Part shown: positions 25,000 through 35,383 of the stretch, one piece after another
How positions within the stretch are numbered: position 1 is the first letter of the stretch
How the letters are laid out: every line of letters starts with the position of its first letter
Assembly: GCF_964340395.1 (NCBI RefSeq)
Contig: NC_135564.1
Location: forward strand, 22,809,287-22,873,286
Direction of reading: 5' to 3'
DNA length: 64,000 nt
Origin: Glandiceps talaboti
Lineage: Eukaryota > Hemichordata > Enteropneusta > Spengelidae
The notes under the pieces: generated by a model
What the model was told of the DNA's origin: nothing
What the model saw: the letters and a program-made list of their open reading frames with translations, nothing else
The model's database searches: none
Translations under genes and position numbers: made by a program

Positions 25000-25960
25000 T
25001 AATTTCTACCTCAAAGCTCTCCAAACATTATGTTTAAAATCTAAAATCTAAAAGTTTCAAAGAGATTCAATTATTCTTAGTCTGAAGGATAGCAATATGT
25101 CTCTCACTTAAATACATGACGCTAAGCTCATCACAATTTCAGACATATTTGATATATTTCACAGCATATACAATTTTTAATAACTGTGCCTTGATGCTGA
25201 GTGTTGGTAACTCTCAGTTTCTTTAGAAAGGTCTTGAAGTGATTACATATTCTTTGTTATTAAGAAAATGTTTAATTTTCTAGAACAATCCAGGCACTGT
25301 ACCTGTTCGATGAAAATATATAACTGTGTTTGAACAGATCTACGAATATTACAAACCACCATAAGTTAAAGATCGTTTTTATTTTTCACTATGATAATTG
25401 AAAGATCAGTTTGCTCTTCATAAATGATCTCAGGATTGATTTCAATATCTTCACTCAGCTTGAATTAATTTGCATGGAAATTCATATATCTGTAGTAATG
25501 AGGGTGAAGTAACAGAAATCAAACACGACAGTCGGGGTGTAATTCAAGGATGTGGTAGTGTTTGATTGACCATAAATTCACAAATTTGGCATAAAAAATA
25601 ATTGTTTGGTTCCAGTTACCCAACCCCCACCTAGTTTTTCACTGCTGACCCTAAACTTTTTTTACGTATTCGAGGACAAAATAATAGAATCGCAAAAATT
25701 GTGTGTGATTAGTCTCACGAAAAATAGTGGAAGCAGAAACTTAAAAATATAAAACTGTTCTTCCAATCTGTAATGGCTGTACCTCGGATAGGAAGAAATA
25801 AATAACAGACAATTTGGAAAACCACCTAAAGTTCTCTAACATATTGGTGACTTTACTATACATGCAATATTAATGCACCTAGTAGACACACCAATGTTAC
25901 GGGCCCATTTGTATGTGACATGGGAAACTCATTTAAAACTTACATTTACATTACCTTTTT
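25000..25960. other. No supported gene
   Basis: AT-rich intron sequence. The phrase cagttacccaacccccacct with tttttcactgctgaccctaa (25612-25655) recurs at 32797-32830, so a small dispersed repeat is present. Confidence 0.35.
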
Positions 25961-26735
25961 GAAGCTTGGAAATATTACCTGAAAGGCTATGAATAAACCT
26001 AAACATTGTCTTAATAGAAGGAAAAAACTCCAGATCTGCCAGGGGAAAACCCGTTGGACTCCCTCACCCCCAGAGGTCATTCATGCATTCAACCAACAAT
26101 CAGATGCACCAACAACCTTTTTACTGTCATATTTCAACCCTATGTAAGTACAAAGAATAGTTTCTGATACTTGATAGTGCTGCCTTGTAAAGCATGGATT
26201 AAGTTATTGCTTGAAAGGGTCTGAATAGCCTAAATATTGGCTTTAAGAGTAAAAATCCTCCAGCGCTTCTAGAGGGAGACCCCCTCGGACCCCCCCCCCC
26301 CACATGAGGTTGAAATATCCCTCATATAGGTCTCAAGATCTTCCCCCTACTTCTTACTGTCAAGATGCTATCAAAGTATATTTCACAAGTATTTCACAAC
26401 CTTATGTATTTGCTAATTTTACATGTTGTAAAGCTTGGAAATTATTGTCTGATTTGATTATGATTATCATAGTGCTATCCCAGGATCTTGCAAGTATTTG
26501 CAAGACAGTCAAGCAGTCCACATTGAGTCACGATCAAAAAATGCCTGTCACATGTGAATATTATATATGGGGGGAGGGGGGGGGGGTTCATCTAGTTTTA
26601 GAATTAAGTGATAGAGGGGGTCAGCCTATTTTTGGTTTTACAGATGGGGGGGGGGGGGGGGCAATGACTTTTTGTCGGCCTGATTTAAGAACCCCCCCCC
26701 CCTGCTGGAGAAAATGACCTGTCCCTTATGTGACG
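25960..26735 (+). repeat. Dispersed repeat with poly-G/poly-C blocks, second locus
   Basis: Same order as 1340-1790: ctccagcgcttctagaggga, tcttccccctacttcttact, agtccacattgagtcacg, then poly-G blocks near 26571 and 26647 and poly-C near 26692. An adjoining diverged half lies at 25960-26230. Confidence 0.6.
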
Positions 26736-27019
26736 TGAAAACTGTCACGTGAGATTTTAATATGGAGTAGTCATACTGAAATTGAGCATCTACAGTTATT
26801 GTTTTGCATCATAATTCGTCATTGATATTTACAATTGTGTTGTTTTCAAGATTTAGGTTTGAAATTATCCTACAGTTAGGATATGATCTCCATCAAGTCT
26901 ACTGTGCCAAATGAATTTGTCATGTTAAAAATACCACCAATGGCGTTGTAGCACAACTGTATAGTTTTTAAAAATGTTTATCCATATGTAAGTCCATGCT
27001 AACAATAAGTGGTCATTTG

Positions 27020-27577
27020 TTGAATGACTATCCAGTTGCCTATCCAACCATGTTGCTATCTTTATGATATATGCTATCATTTGGCTGTTGCTATGAGCGT
27101 AGTCATGTTGTTAGATATATTTGCATACATATTTGTATGTTTTTGTTCACTTGTACGAATTCCTGATATTATCTTTGCAATATACATGATTATGTGGCTG
27201 TTGCTATGGGCGTGGTCTTGTTGCTAGGCATATTTACATATATTTTTTGAATGTTTATTCAATTGTCTATTAATCCCCGTTGTTATCTTTGCAATATATG
27301 TGATCATTTGGCTGTTGCTATGGGCATGGTCTTGTTGCTAGGCACATTTGCATACATTTTTTGAATGTTTATTCGTTTGTCTTTCTATTCCTGTTGTTAT
27401 CTTTGCAATATAAGTTTTTTGACCAAAAATCACATTTTTGACCCAAATCACACACCTGTGATGCGATCATTTTGATTTGAACAATTTCCCAACTAGACAC
27501 CCAAGGTAATGGACCCACCAAATATCATGGCAATCGGTTCAGCAGTTTTTGACTTTAAGTTGTTTACACACACTCAT

Positions 27578-27614
<37 letters not shown>

Positions 27615-27655
27615 GACAGACGCCGGGCAATCCCTATAGCACGTTGTGCTAAAAA
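27020..27655 (+). repeat. Microsatellite-tailed repeat, long copy
   Basis: Three blocks with ggctgttgctatg and ttgttgctaggca, then cacacctgtgatgcgatcat, ccaaatatcatggcaatcgg, (CA)n(CAGA)n at 27578-27620 and cgccgggcaatccctatagc. Nearly collinear with 1-905. Confidence 0.7.
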
Positions 27656-27887
27656 GGACATCGTGACTCACCATTGTATTAAAGCAATGTGAACACAAAT
27701 ACCTTGCATTATTAATAATCACGGATTTATACTAAGAGGTGTTCACACAAAGCATTGTTATTGCCTTGCTGATTCCCATCATGCAAGTGATATTACGATT
27801 GGGGCGAGTGTTCACGAACTGTGATCAGTAATATGACTTTAGAATTGAATTGAAATCTAGTCGTAAAAAATAATATAGATTGCTTAC

Positions 27888-27951
27888 CTGACTCAAATCT
27901 TCGTTTAGCTATCTTGTACTGGAAGTCTTTATCTTGGTACAATGAATTCAC
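27888..27951 (-). CDS. Acidic protein gene, basic exon with KRR site
   Basis: This 64-bp exon has acceptor tcctttaaag and donor gtaagc. It encodes VNSLYQDKDFQYKIAKRRFE then S and one base (phase 1). In contrast to its neighbours it is basic. AKRRFES contains a KRR run of the kind used by prohormone convertases. Placed between long acidic blocks, it could be a processing point if the protein enters the regulated secretory pathway; that is inference. Confidence 0.68.
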
Positions 27952-28099
27952 CTTTAAAGGAATAGCTTGAGTTAAAAGCATTTCATGTGGTACATGGAGT
28001 TTTGAAAAGACGCTAATACATTTGAATACAATAGGAGTTTGTGCGACCTTTTCTGTGATAACTAATAAGATTCTGGGTTTTAGGTCAAATCTAAAAATA

Positions 28100-28915
28100 G
28101 TATAATAGGTGTAGATCTCCAATAATTTAGAAAGTATGAAGATATGAGGATATATTTCAGGAAAAGGTTATGGAAATCAGAGGTGTGTCTGCTTTAATGT
28201 GGTGTGCACCACGGTTTGTTGTTACTTTGTTGAAGATAACAAACCTATCCAAAGTTTAAATCAAGAAATGGGGGGTACTCCCACTATTGAATATACGTAT
28301 ATGTGTGCCGCCCTTTGGGGTGGGGGTTTTTCACCCTTCGGTCTCAAATGGGGTCCACTTTTCACAATTGTTTATTTTGTTTGATCTAAAATGGGGTCAT
28401 GGAAGGAATTTCCAGGAATTTGCCCCCTGCTAATTCACTGGTTGACATTTTCATATCGGTGACTATGAGATATCATACACACCCCCTGAAATGCTTGTTC
28501 TTAGATATCATCCCATAATGCATTGTTATGTTAACTGCACATGAGCAAAACTGCATTCATCGTTCAACCATGCATTCAACCACAGACAAGCAACACGAAC
28601 TTAACTTGTCTGTGATTCAACATTGGTCTAAAATGTGGTCTTCTAAAAAGTTGAACAGTCCAAAATGAGGTATTGGTTTTGGGTCAAAATTGGTCTAATC
28701 TGGGGGCTGGGGTTTACAGCATTGGCCATACACACCCCTATCAGACCTGGCCAGTGGTCTGTCTGCCTGTCTCATTGTTTGACTGTGTGTCTGTGTCTGT
28801 CTCTTATTTATCAAGTCAAATCCACATACAAATTATTTTCTTTTTATATATAATATACCGTACACCATACAGTTCTGACCCAAATATTTCAAATATTTAG
28901 ACAGAACCAAAGTGT
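28100..28915. other. No supported gene
   Basis: Unique-looking intron DNA with G-rich patches. ORFs of about 60-75 codons here have no recognisable content. Confidence 0.3.
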
Positions 28916-28943
28916 AAAGATATATATATATATATATAACTCG

Positions 28944-29384
28944 GTGAGTAATTGCAGACAGAAAGACACCTGCCCTTTGAACGGCGAATGCCAAACAGAA
29001 AATATCGTATACCAAGCCACCGTCCACGGAAAAAAACAAACAAAAGTATATATCGGTCTAACAGAGAACAACTTCAAACAGAGATACGCCAACCACAAAC
29101 AGTCATTCAAACATGAAAAACACAAAAACAGCACAGAACTATCAAAACACATTTGGAAACTGAAAAGAAACAACGAGCCCTTTTCCATATCCTGGTCCAT
29201 CAGCAAGACAGCCCAAGCATACACCAATAAAACAAAACTTTGCAACCTGTGTTTAACCGAAAAACTAACCATTATTAAAGCAGACAAAAACTCCACACTA
29301 AACAAAAGAATTGAATTGATATCCAAATGCCGACACGAGAATAAGTTTTATTTGTCCAACTTCAATAGAGCATCTATCACCTAA
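28944..29384 (+). pseudogene. Penelope-like element GIY-YIG endonuclease (partial)
   Basis: The frame opens in SNCRQKDTCPLNGEC, the Cys-rich linker typical of Penelope-like elements, and continues with IVYQATVHG and VYIGLTENNFKQRYANHKQS. These give the GIY-like and YIG motifs and the conserved Arg of QRYANH. ELSKHIWKLK, ISWSI, CNLCLTEKLTIIKA (conserved Glu) and NKRIELISKCRHENKF follow in the usual order. The endonuclease nicks DNA for target-primed insertion. All expected motifs are present up to the stop, about 145 residues. The start is a GTG-type opening because the upstream reverse transcriptase is lost, so this copy is not autonomous. Confidence 0.85.
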
Positions 29385-29568
29385 ACTAAACCCGTTAACT
29401 AACGGAACATCAAAGCCCAACATGTAACAACCCGCCAACACCTACTTGTCCGCACCCAATAACTCACACAATAACAACCAACACCTCAACACACACAACA
29501 CCAACCCACCAACACAGACAATAGTGATGATATTTCTATTGTCTGCACTCTATATAAACACACACCCA

Positions 29569-29611
29569 GTTGTCTGATGATCGCGCAATGCGTGAAACTC
29601 CGAGTTACAAC
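29569..29611 (+). ncRNA. Hammerhead ribozyme candidate in Penelope-like element
   Basis: Helix I is gttgt (29569-29573) with acaac (29607-29611), a perfect 5-bp pairing. Core ctgatga lies at 29574-29580, helix II is cgc/gcg closed by loop gcaat, core gaaac is at 29594-29598, and a minimal 2-bp helix III (ac/gt, loop tccga) precedes T at the expected cleavage position. Small hammerheads with very short helix III are known from Penelope-like elements. Weak points: a T-T mismatch next to the core in helix II and U at the cleavage site. Confidence 0.6.
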
Positions 29612-29639
29612 CAAAAAAGAGTTCCAGTACTACCAAAAA

Positions 29640-29804
<165 letters not shown>

Positions 29805-30005
29805 TAACATGTAAAATATGTAAAATGTCTATGCTGGAGTAAACATAGTACTCAATACATATGTATGTGGAGAGCGGTGTAAATAACACAATCTCAAGCA
29901 AGATGCTCAGGAGCAATTAATTACTCAGTGTGAAACACTGTGTAATGACTCCTGGGTATCGTGCTTGATATTGTGTTATATATAAACTTAAAAAATAAAA
30001 CGTAC

Positions 30006-30509
30006 CAATTTGAACAGTTCATTCAATTTATCGTGATCTTTTACCAACATGTCGTGATCTGCGGCAATCAAATCCACATACAAGTTATTTTTCGAATACG
30101 ACTCATATGCTAAGGGTGCCCCATTCCCTTCTTTCAGGACCTCATTTGCGGGGTTTTCATTCCCTGTGGATTTATCTAGGTCTTCAAAAGACGTTGATCC
30201 CTCCTCTATGTCGTCTGCTTTATTTGTCTTTCCGTAATCACTGCCCTTATCTTCATCCTCATCCCCAAACAGTTCTGTACTCTTCGTTTTGTCGGGAAAT
30301 TCTCTGAGCTCCGAAGATGGCATGTTTTCATCATCACTGTTATTATTATTGCTATCATTGTCAACAACGCCATCTTTTTGCACTTGTTGGAGTTCTTCTT
30401 CTATCGAATTCCCTGAACCTTCTTCTGACTCTGAAGATTCTTTCAACCTGTCCTTTAAACTCTGCAAATTTTTTACGATTTCTGGCGACGCTTCCTCCTC
30501 GACCTCATC
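30006..30509 (-). CDS. Acidic protein gene, largest exon (168 codons)
   Basis: This 504-bp exon is open throughout, phase 0 at both ends, with acceptor ctttcctatcag and donor gtacgt. It begins DEVEEEASPEIVKNLQSLKD, a likely helical or coiled-coil start, and continues through acidic, Ser/Asn-rich sequence. SESEEGSGNS contains EEGSG, the form of Ser-Gly used for glycosaminoglycan attachment. The C-terminal third holds several tyrosines beside acidic residues (SDYGK, YESYS, LYVDL) and a heptad-like DHDMLVKDHDKLNELFKL. Composition, not sequence, is the constraint in most of it, as expected for a disordered secreted or chaperone-like protein. Antisense readings of the same stretch are shadows. Confidence 0.78.
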
Positions 30510-30514
30510 CTGAT

Positions 30515-31080
30515 AGGAAAGTAATCAAAACAATAAAACAATTTTAGTTTGTATGTTGTGTTTACCCGCAGGAAAACGTTATCCGAAGACAGCGTGAACG
30601 GTGTCGGGTTTTATTGTCATTATTTATTCGTCTATATTTGATTTCAATGTATCAACAATTGTTACAGCATTAGTACATTCTGCGTGCTAACATACAATAC
30701 TTTATGGTACGAAAGAAGTTTTGAAATGTTGCGTATAATATATCGAGTAGAAGTGACGGCTTAAATAATCATAGTTAGTACGCCATATTTATTCTAGGAA
30801 TAACAATGCTTCGTAGGGAGTGTCCAGATTTTACTTCCAGGGTGACCCCGGAGGATTTCCCTTTTTCCTTGTGTATTTCTTTCATGTCCCCCCACCCCCT
30901 ACAAAAGCTTGGAAAAAATTGATGCCCCCCCCCCCCTGCAAATTCTTGATTTTTTTCCATGCCCCCCCCCCCCCCCCATAGACTTACACACATACACAAA
31001 CACACTGTGCATACACAATGTACATGTATGAATGAATGTATGTATGTATGATTGTATGTATGTACAGAAAAAATAAACAA
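30515..31080. other. No supported gene
   Basis: Intron upstream of the largest exon. Poly-C blocks (30927-30936, 30963-30977) and tgtatgtatg repeats (31030-31060). Confidence 0.35.
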
Positions 31081-31094
31081 GCGACCTATCGGTC

Positions 31095-32225
31095 AGAATA
31101 GCTCCGCTGTTTGTTTTTTTTATTTTATTTTTTATTTCGGTGACATGTAGAAGTGGTTCAGTTCTTCAGCTCTTCACTATGCAGTTTTGTTTTAGCGATG
31201 CAATAAAGTGGTTAGTGGTTTCATATGATGTCTCACTATAAAACACATTTTACACAGAAGTTGGTAATGTATTGTACTTTTATACCATATATAGTCACCA
31301 TTTTGTGAAATTTGTCAAACTTTCCGGTCCGTATTAAGGAAACTACTAGGGTAGTATGAGCGAAAAACCGGGTTAAGGTTTCAGGGCCTCAAGTATGTGT
31401 CCCGAATTCGTCGGAAAATTGGTATCCCCTAAATGTAATTCCAAATTTGTGTTGCTGGTACGAAAGAAGAGATGTAAGTTGAGGTTTAGGCGTTTACAGT
31501 ATCTAAAATGGTGGACTCTAGTGAAAGTTATGGCGAGTTGAAAATACCCAAAAATAAGGCCCGTGAGCAGCCATTCAAAATGTAATAGTCGCAAACTGAA
31601 GGATAGAGTATGCAAATGAGGATGTTGCAGACTGGCTGATTATGTAGAAGGGTGCAGAATTTGGATTTGAAGTTTACAACCCTGTTTCAAACAAACGCTT
31701 GTCATTTGGGCGCCCAATGCGTAGAATTATGACCATAGCACATATTACATTGCTTGCTTGATGTCAATAGTGTCTTTTGAAAAGTGGCAGTTTACTTAAA
31801 GTCTCGTCGACTGATTTCCAATATGGCGTCGGTCATTATGCTCATTAACATATTCATTTTTTTTTTCAAATTACAAAAACAAAAATCATAAAAAATAAAA
31901 ATGAAGATGTGCTGACTTGAAATTAACAAACCTGATATCAAAGCAATCTGACAATAAGTTTTCACGGAGATGATGAAAATGACATTTTATGAAAAAAAAT
32001 CATAAAAAATTGAAAATGGCACAGATCAACTTGGCATGAACAAATCTGAATAGCCTCCCCCCAGGGAACATGCACACCAAATATCTAAGAATACTGACTG
32101 TCACTTCTGGAGAAAATAATGAAAATATAAAAGTTTGACGGACACCTATGATTCACTCTACTCTCTATACTCTATACAACCTATACCTAAAGCTACGCTT
32201 TCAGCTTTCACTGACAGCGGAGCTA
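31095..32225. repeat. Possible interspersed repeat bounded by tagctccgctgt
   Basis: tagctccgctgt at 31098-31109 and its inverse acagcggagcta near 32213-32224 bracket about 1.1 kb of non-coding sequence with caaaaatcataaaaaat words and the block shared with 22.9 kb. No longer inverted ends were seen. Confidence 0.3.
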
Positions 32226-32439
32226 AAAAATTGTTTTCCAGGGTATGAGGAACAAACAAAATTAGTTGTGCTGCAAGTGCAGGAACTAGCTACAAATGTC
32301 AGATTCACAGGTATATGTATTTCCTAAACTGTTTCTTGTCAAAGGTTTATACTAACTGTTGGCAAATGTTGAAACAAACCGAAACATTCCAAGAAACATT
32401 CCTGTGAAATAACAGCCAAATCAGCCAAGTCCTCTTTTG

Positions 32440-32780
32440 GAATTAAAGGTTTTTGACCAAACAGTCACATTTTGATACTTAATTTGCATATCAATAATAG
32501 GATCATCATGCCATGGACAATTCCTAATATGAACATCCCTAAGAATGTTCCCAATAAATTTCAGACCAATTTGCCCAGTAGTTTTTTAGTTTAAGGCGGT
32601 GTTTACCACTATTTGACCCAAATCACACCTGTGAAGCAATCATTTGGCCTTGAACAATCTCCCAACTAGACACCAAATGTAATGTTCCCACCAAATACCA
32701 AATTAACTGATATAGAGAGACAGACAGACACCGTTCGATGGCTATAGCACTACTGAACCTTATCAATTCAGTAAAATTGT
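32440..32780 (+). repeat. Microsatellite-tailed repeat, decayed copy
   Basis: gaccaatttgcccagtagtt, cacacctgtgaagcaatcat, cccaactagacacc and ggctatagcactactgaacc match the family at 1-905. The microsatellite is reduced to agacagacagaca. Confidence 0.6.
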
Positions 32781-32829
32781 CTTGTTCCGGTTACCCAACC
32801 CCACCTGGTTTTTCACTGCCGACCCTAAA

Positions 32830-33590
32830 TTTTTTATAATTATATAAAATATAAAATTAAAAATCTACCAACCCCACCTATTCTACGCAAGTTGTTTTGT
32901 AGGCCTTAATATGGTATAACAATTACTGGTGATGGTAAGAAATGATAACATAACTCTTTTCAGTAATTCCATTACATCTAAACACAGGAGATGTGTAGGA
33001 AATACAAAATCACAGCTGAAGACGGTGTCTTAATAAAAGAATAATGTGAAATATTTGATGTTTACCCATTGGCCAACTGTTACTATTACTATATGCATGT
33101 AGGTTAATGGTAATGTGTAATGTATAGATCATGTACATTTAGATCGCTCACTCCAGCATTTTATACATTATCAAGCTTATAATGGAATATTGTAATATAC
33201 AATTTACTACGTTTGCTTTCCGACCTTCTGTAATAAAGAAAATGTGAGACAGAATAAATGGGGAGATCTAATTTACCAACAGACAAGTCACAAGGTCACA
33301 TTTTATTAAAATGGTAGTAGACCACTACATCATATTGTCACAGGAAACTGGGAATTATCATATTATGCCATGCAAATCGCCGTTTCAGCTGTTAGTCAGT
33401 TTTCCATTACCTTAATTACGCCATTCATTTCCATATCGACCAAGTTCTCTATGGTAAATTATGCATTATGTGAATATTTGATCACTAATCTTTGCAGTGT
33501 ATATTGCTTTATACCTTTCAGAACCCTGGGCATGTAAAACAAGAGTTATTTATTTCAAATTCAACAAATGCCCAATCAAGATGGTTAACT
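32830..33590. other. No supported gene
   Basis: AT-rich unique intron sequence. Confidence 0.3.
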
Positions 33591-33591
33591 T

Positions 33592-33848
33592 GCAATCTGA
33601 TTAAAATCTTATGTAGAAATACGGCTCGATTGCTTTATTTAATTCCATTTCCTTTATATGGTCGTTCATTTTGTGGCCAGGAAGAGGTGCTCACACCTGG
33701 AACAGAAGAGGTGCTCACACCTGGAACAGAAGAGGTGCTCACACCTGGAACAGAAGAGGTGCTCACACAAAAAATGAAAACAAACGACGATAGACAAATG
33801 AAATAGCAATCGAGTCATATTTCTACATATTAAGATTTTAATCGAATT
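33592..33848. mobile_element. Foldback MITE with 24-bp tandem core
   Basis: Inverted arms of about 43 bp (gcaatctgattaaaatctta..., and the inverse ending attttaatcgaatt) share the AATCTGATTAAAAT terminus with the elements at 17.26 and 17.9 kb. Flanks ggttaactt (33583-33591) and gtttaactt (33849-33857) form a 9-bp target duplication with one mismatch. The core holds about 3.5 copies of a 24-bp unit, gaagaggtgctcacacctgg plus aaca. Confidence 0.7.
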
Positions 33849-34279
33849 GTTTAACTTCTTTTGCTCAAAATGCCTAGTTACATTGAAAAATATATTATGA
33901 CCTGGTCATGTGATCTCGAAATAATAACTACGTTTTCCTATTCCTAGATATGACCTCTTGGAATTTCGCAGTGTAAAATAGATAACCTAAGGGAACGAGC
34001 ATATGTGACACTTTTAATTCCAACCTAAGGGGACGGGCACATGTGATACATTTAATTCCAAATACACGGAATCACTACTATGGAAACTATATTTTCCTAT
34101 CATTCCATAGGGCTTTTTCATTCTCTGATATTCATGTGACCTTTATCAATTTATGACGTCACGTAATTATCTTGTGCAAAGTAATACATTCATTCATTCA
34201 TACATTCATTCATGCATGGAACTGATAACAGTCTTTAACTAGGTATGCAGTGTGTGTCGTTTGACATACGAATACGTAC

Positions 34280-34311
34280 CTGTGTTTCCAATAATGATGA
34301 ACTTCCCTTGC
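34280..34311 (-). CDS. Acidic protein gene, 32-bp micro-exon
   Basis: This very short exon between ttttgcag and gtacgt completes a split Gly codon and adds KGSSSLLETQ, ending in phase 0. It was found because it is the only phase-1 to phase-0 piece with good splice sites seen between the neighbouring exons. It lies in a stretch with no other coding signal, so it is less certain than the longer exons. Confidence 0.55.
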
Positions 34312-34500
34312 CTGCAAAATAAGAAAATAATATATAAAATGTTTCTTAATTCGACTTAATCACTTCTTTGCATTTATAACTCTTCATTTGGTGTTTAATA
34401 CTACTTTCTATCACCACATCCCCCTCTCATTAATTTTCACTACTGTTTTCTCTCCTCTATGGAATTCCTCTTTTAGAAATCGTATTTCATCTAGTACCCC

Positions 34501-34622
<122 letters not shown>

Positions 34623-34624
34623 CT

Positions 34625-35380
34625 GTTTGGTTGACTTTCATACTCAGGGAGGATTTCAAGGGGAAAATTGCATTTGGTCTGTGTTTCTGCCTTTTCAATT
34701 GGTTTGCGGGGTCTGTTCAATCAGTTTTCAGCTATACACAGAAATGATGTCAAAAGAAAATACCACAGTACTTTTATAAAATGGTGACATTTTGATAAGA
34801 AACACTTTGGTGACAACTAATTATTTACAAGGTGCGCATTTATTATTAATATGATAATTTATGAACTGTCGTAAAGATAAAGATATGGACACTTTAATCT
34901 TTTGAACTGTAAGACTAGCTAAACATTATAATCTTTTCCTAACTGTGTATCCACATATTGCATAGTTTCATAGGTCGCTTAATATCTTAGAAATTGATAA
35001 TTTATGGCATGACGGTGTTCCTTCATAAATCGATTAATTTTTATCATATTTCCATTTTCCAGTTTATTAGGCATGTCTAGTATGTCTTGGGACACGCAAT
35101 ATCATAGTATATATTCATATTTACATACATAGACATAGAGGACATTCGTGACATCAACAATAATTCATCATTGTTTCATTTGACTCTGTTAAAACTAACA
35201 TAAACTACATATATTTTTAATTCTGGCTGTGAGTGAGAGATTTCAAAATGTATACATAGATTCTGGTTTTCTTGCTAGGATCATCCTTAAGTACAAGATA
35301 TTTGTGTGTAATATCCGATTCATACAAGTAGCCGCTGAAATATTTCACTAAAGTCTGTTATTAACACAACTCTCAAAGGT
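34625..35380. other. No supported gene
   Basis: AT-rich unique intron DNA upstream of the 32-bp micro-exon. Confidence 0.3.
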
Positions 35381-35383
35381 TAT

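Noticed and set aside
28889-29326. 145-codon hydrophobic minus-strand ORF
   Set aside because: Antisense of the GIY-YIG endonuclease ORF, which has all family motifs.
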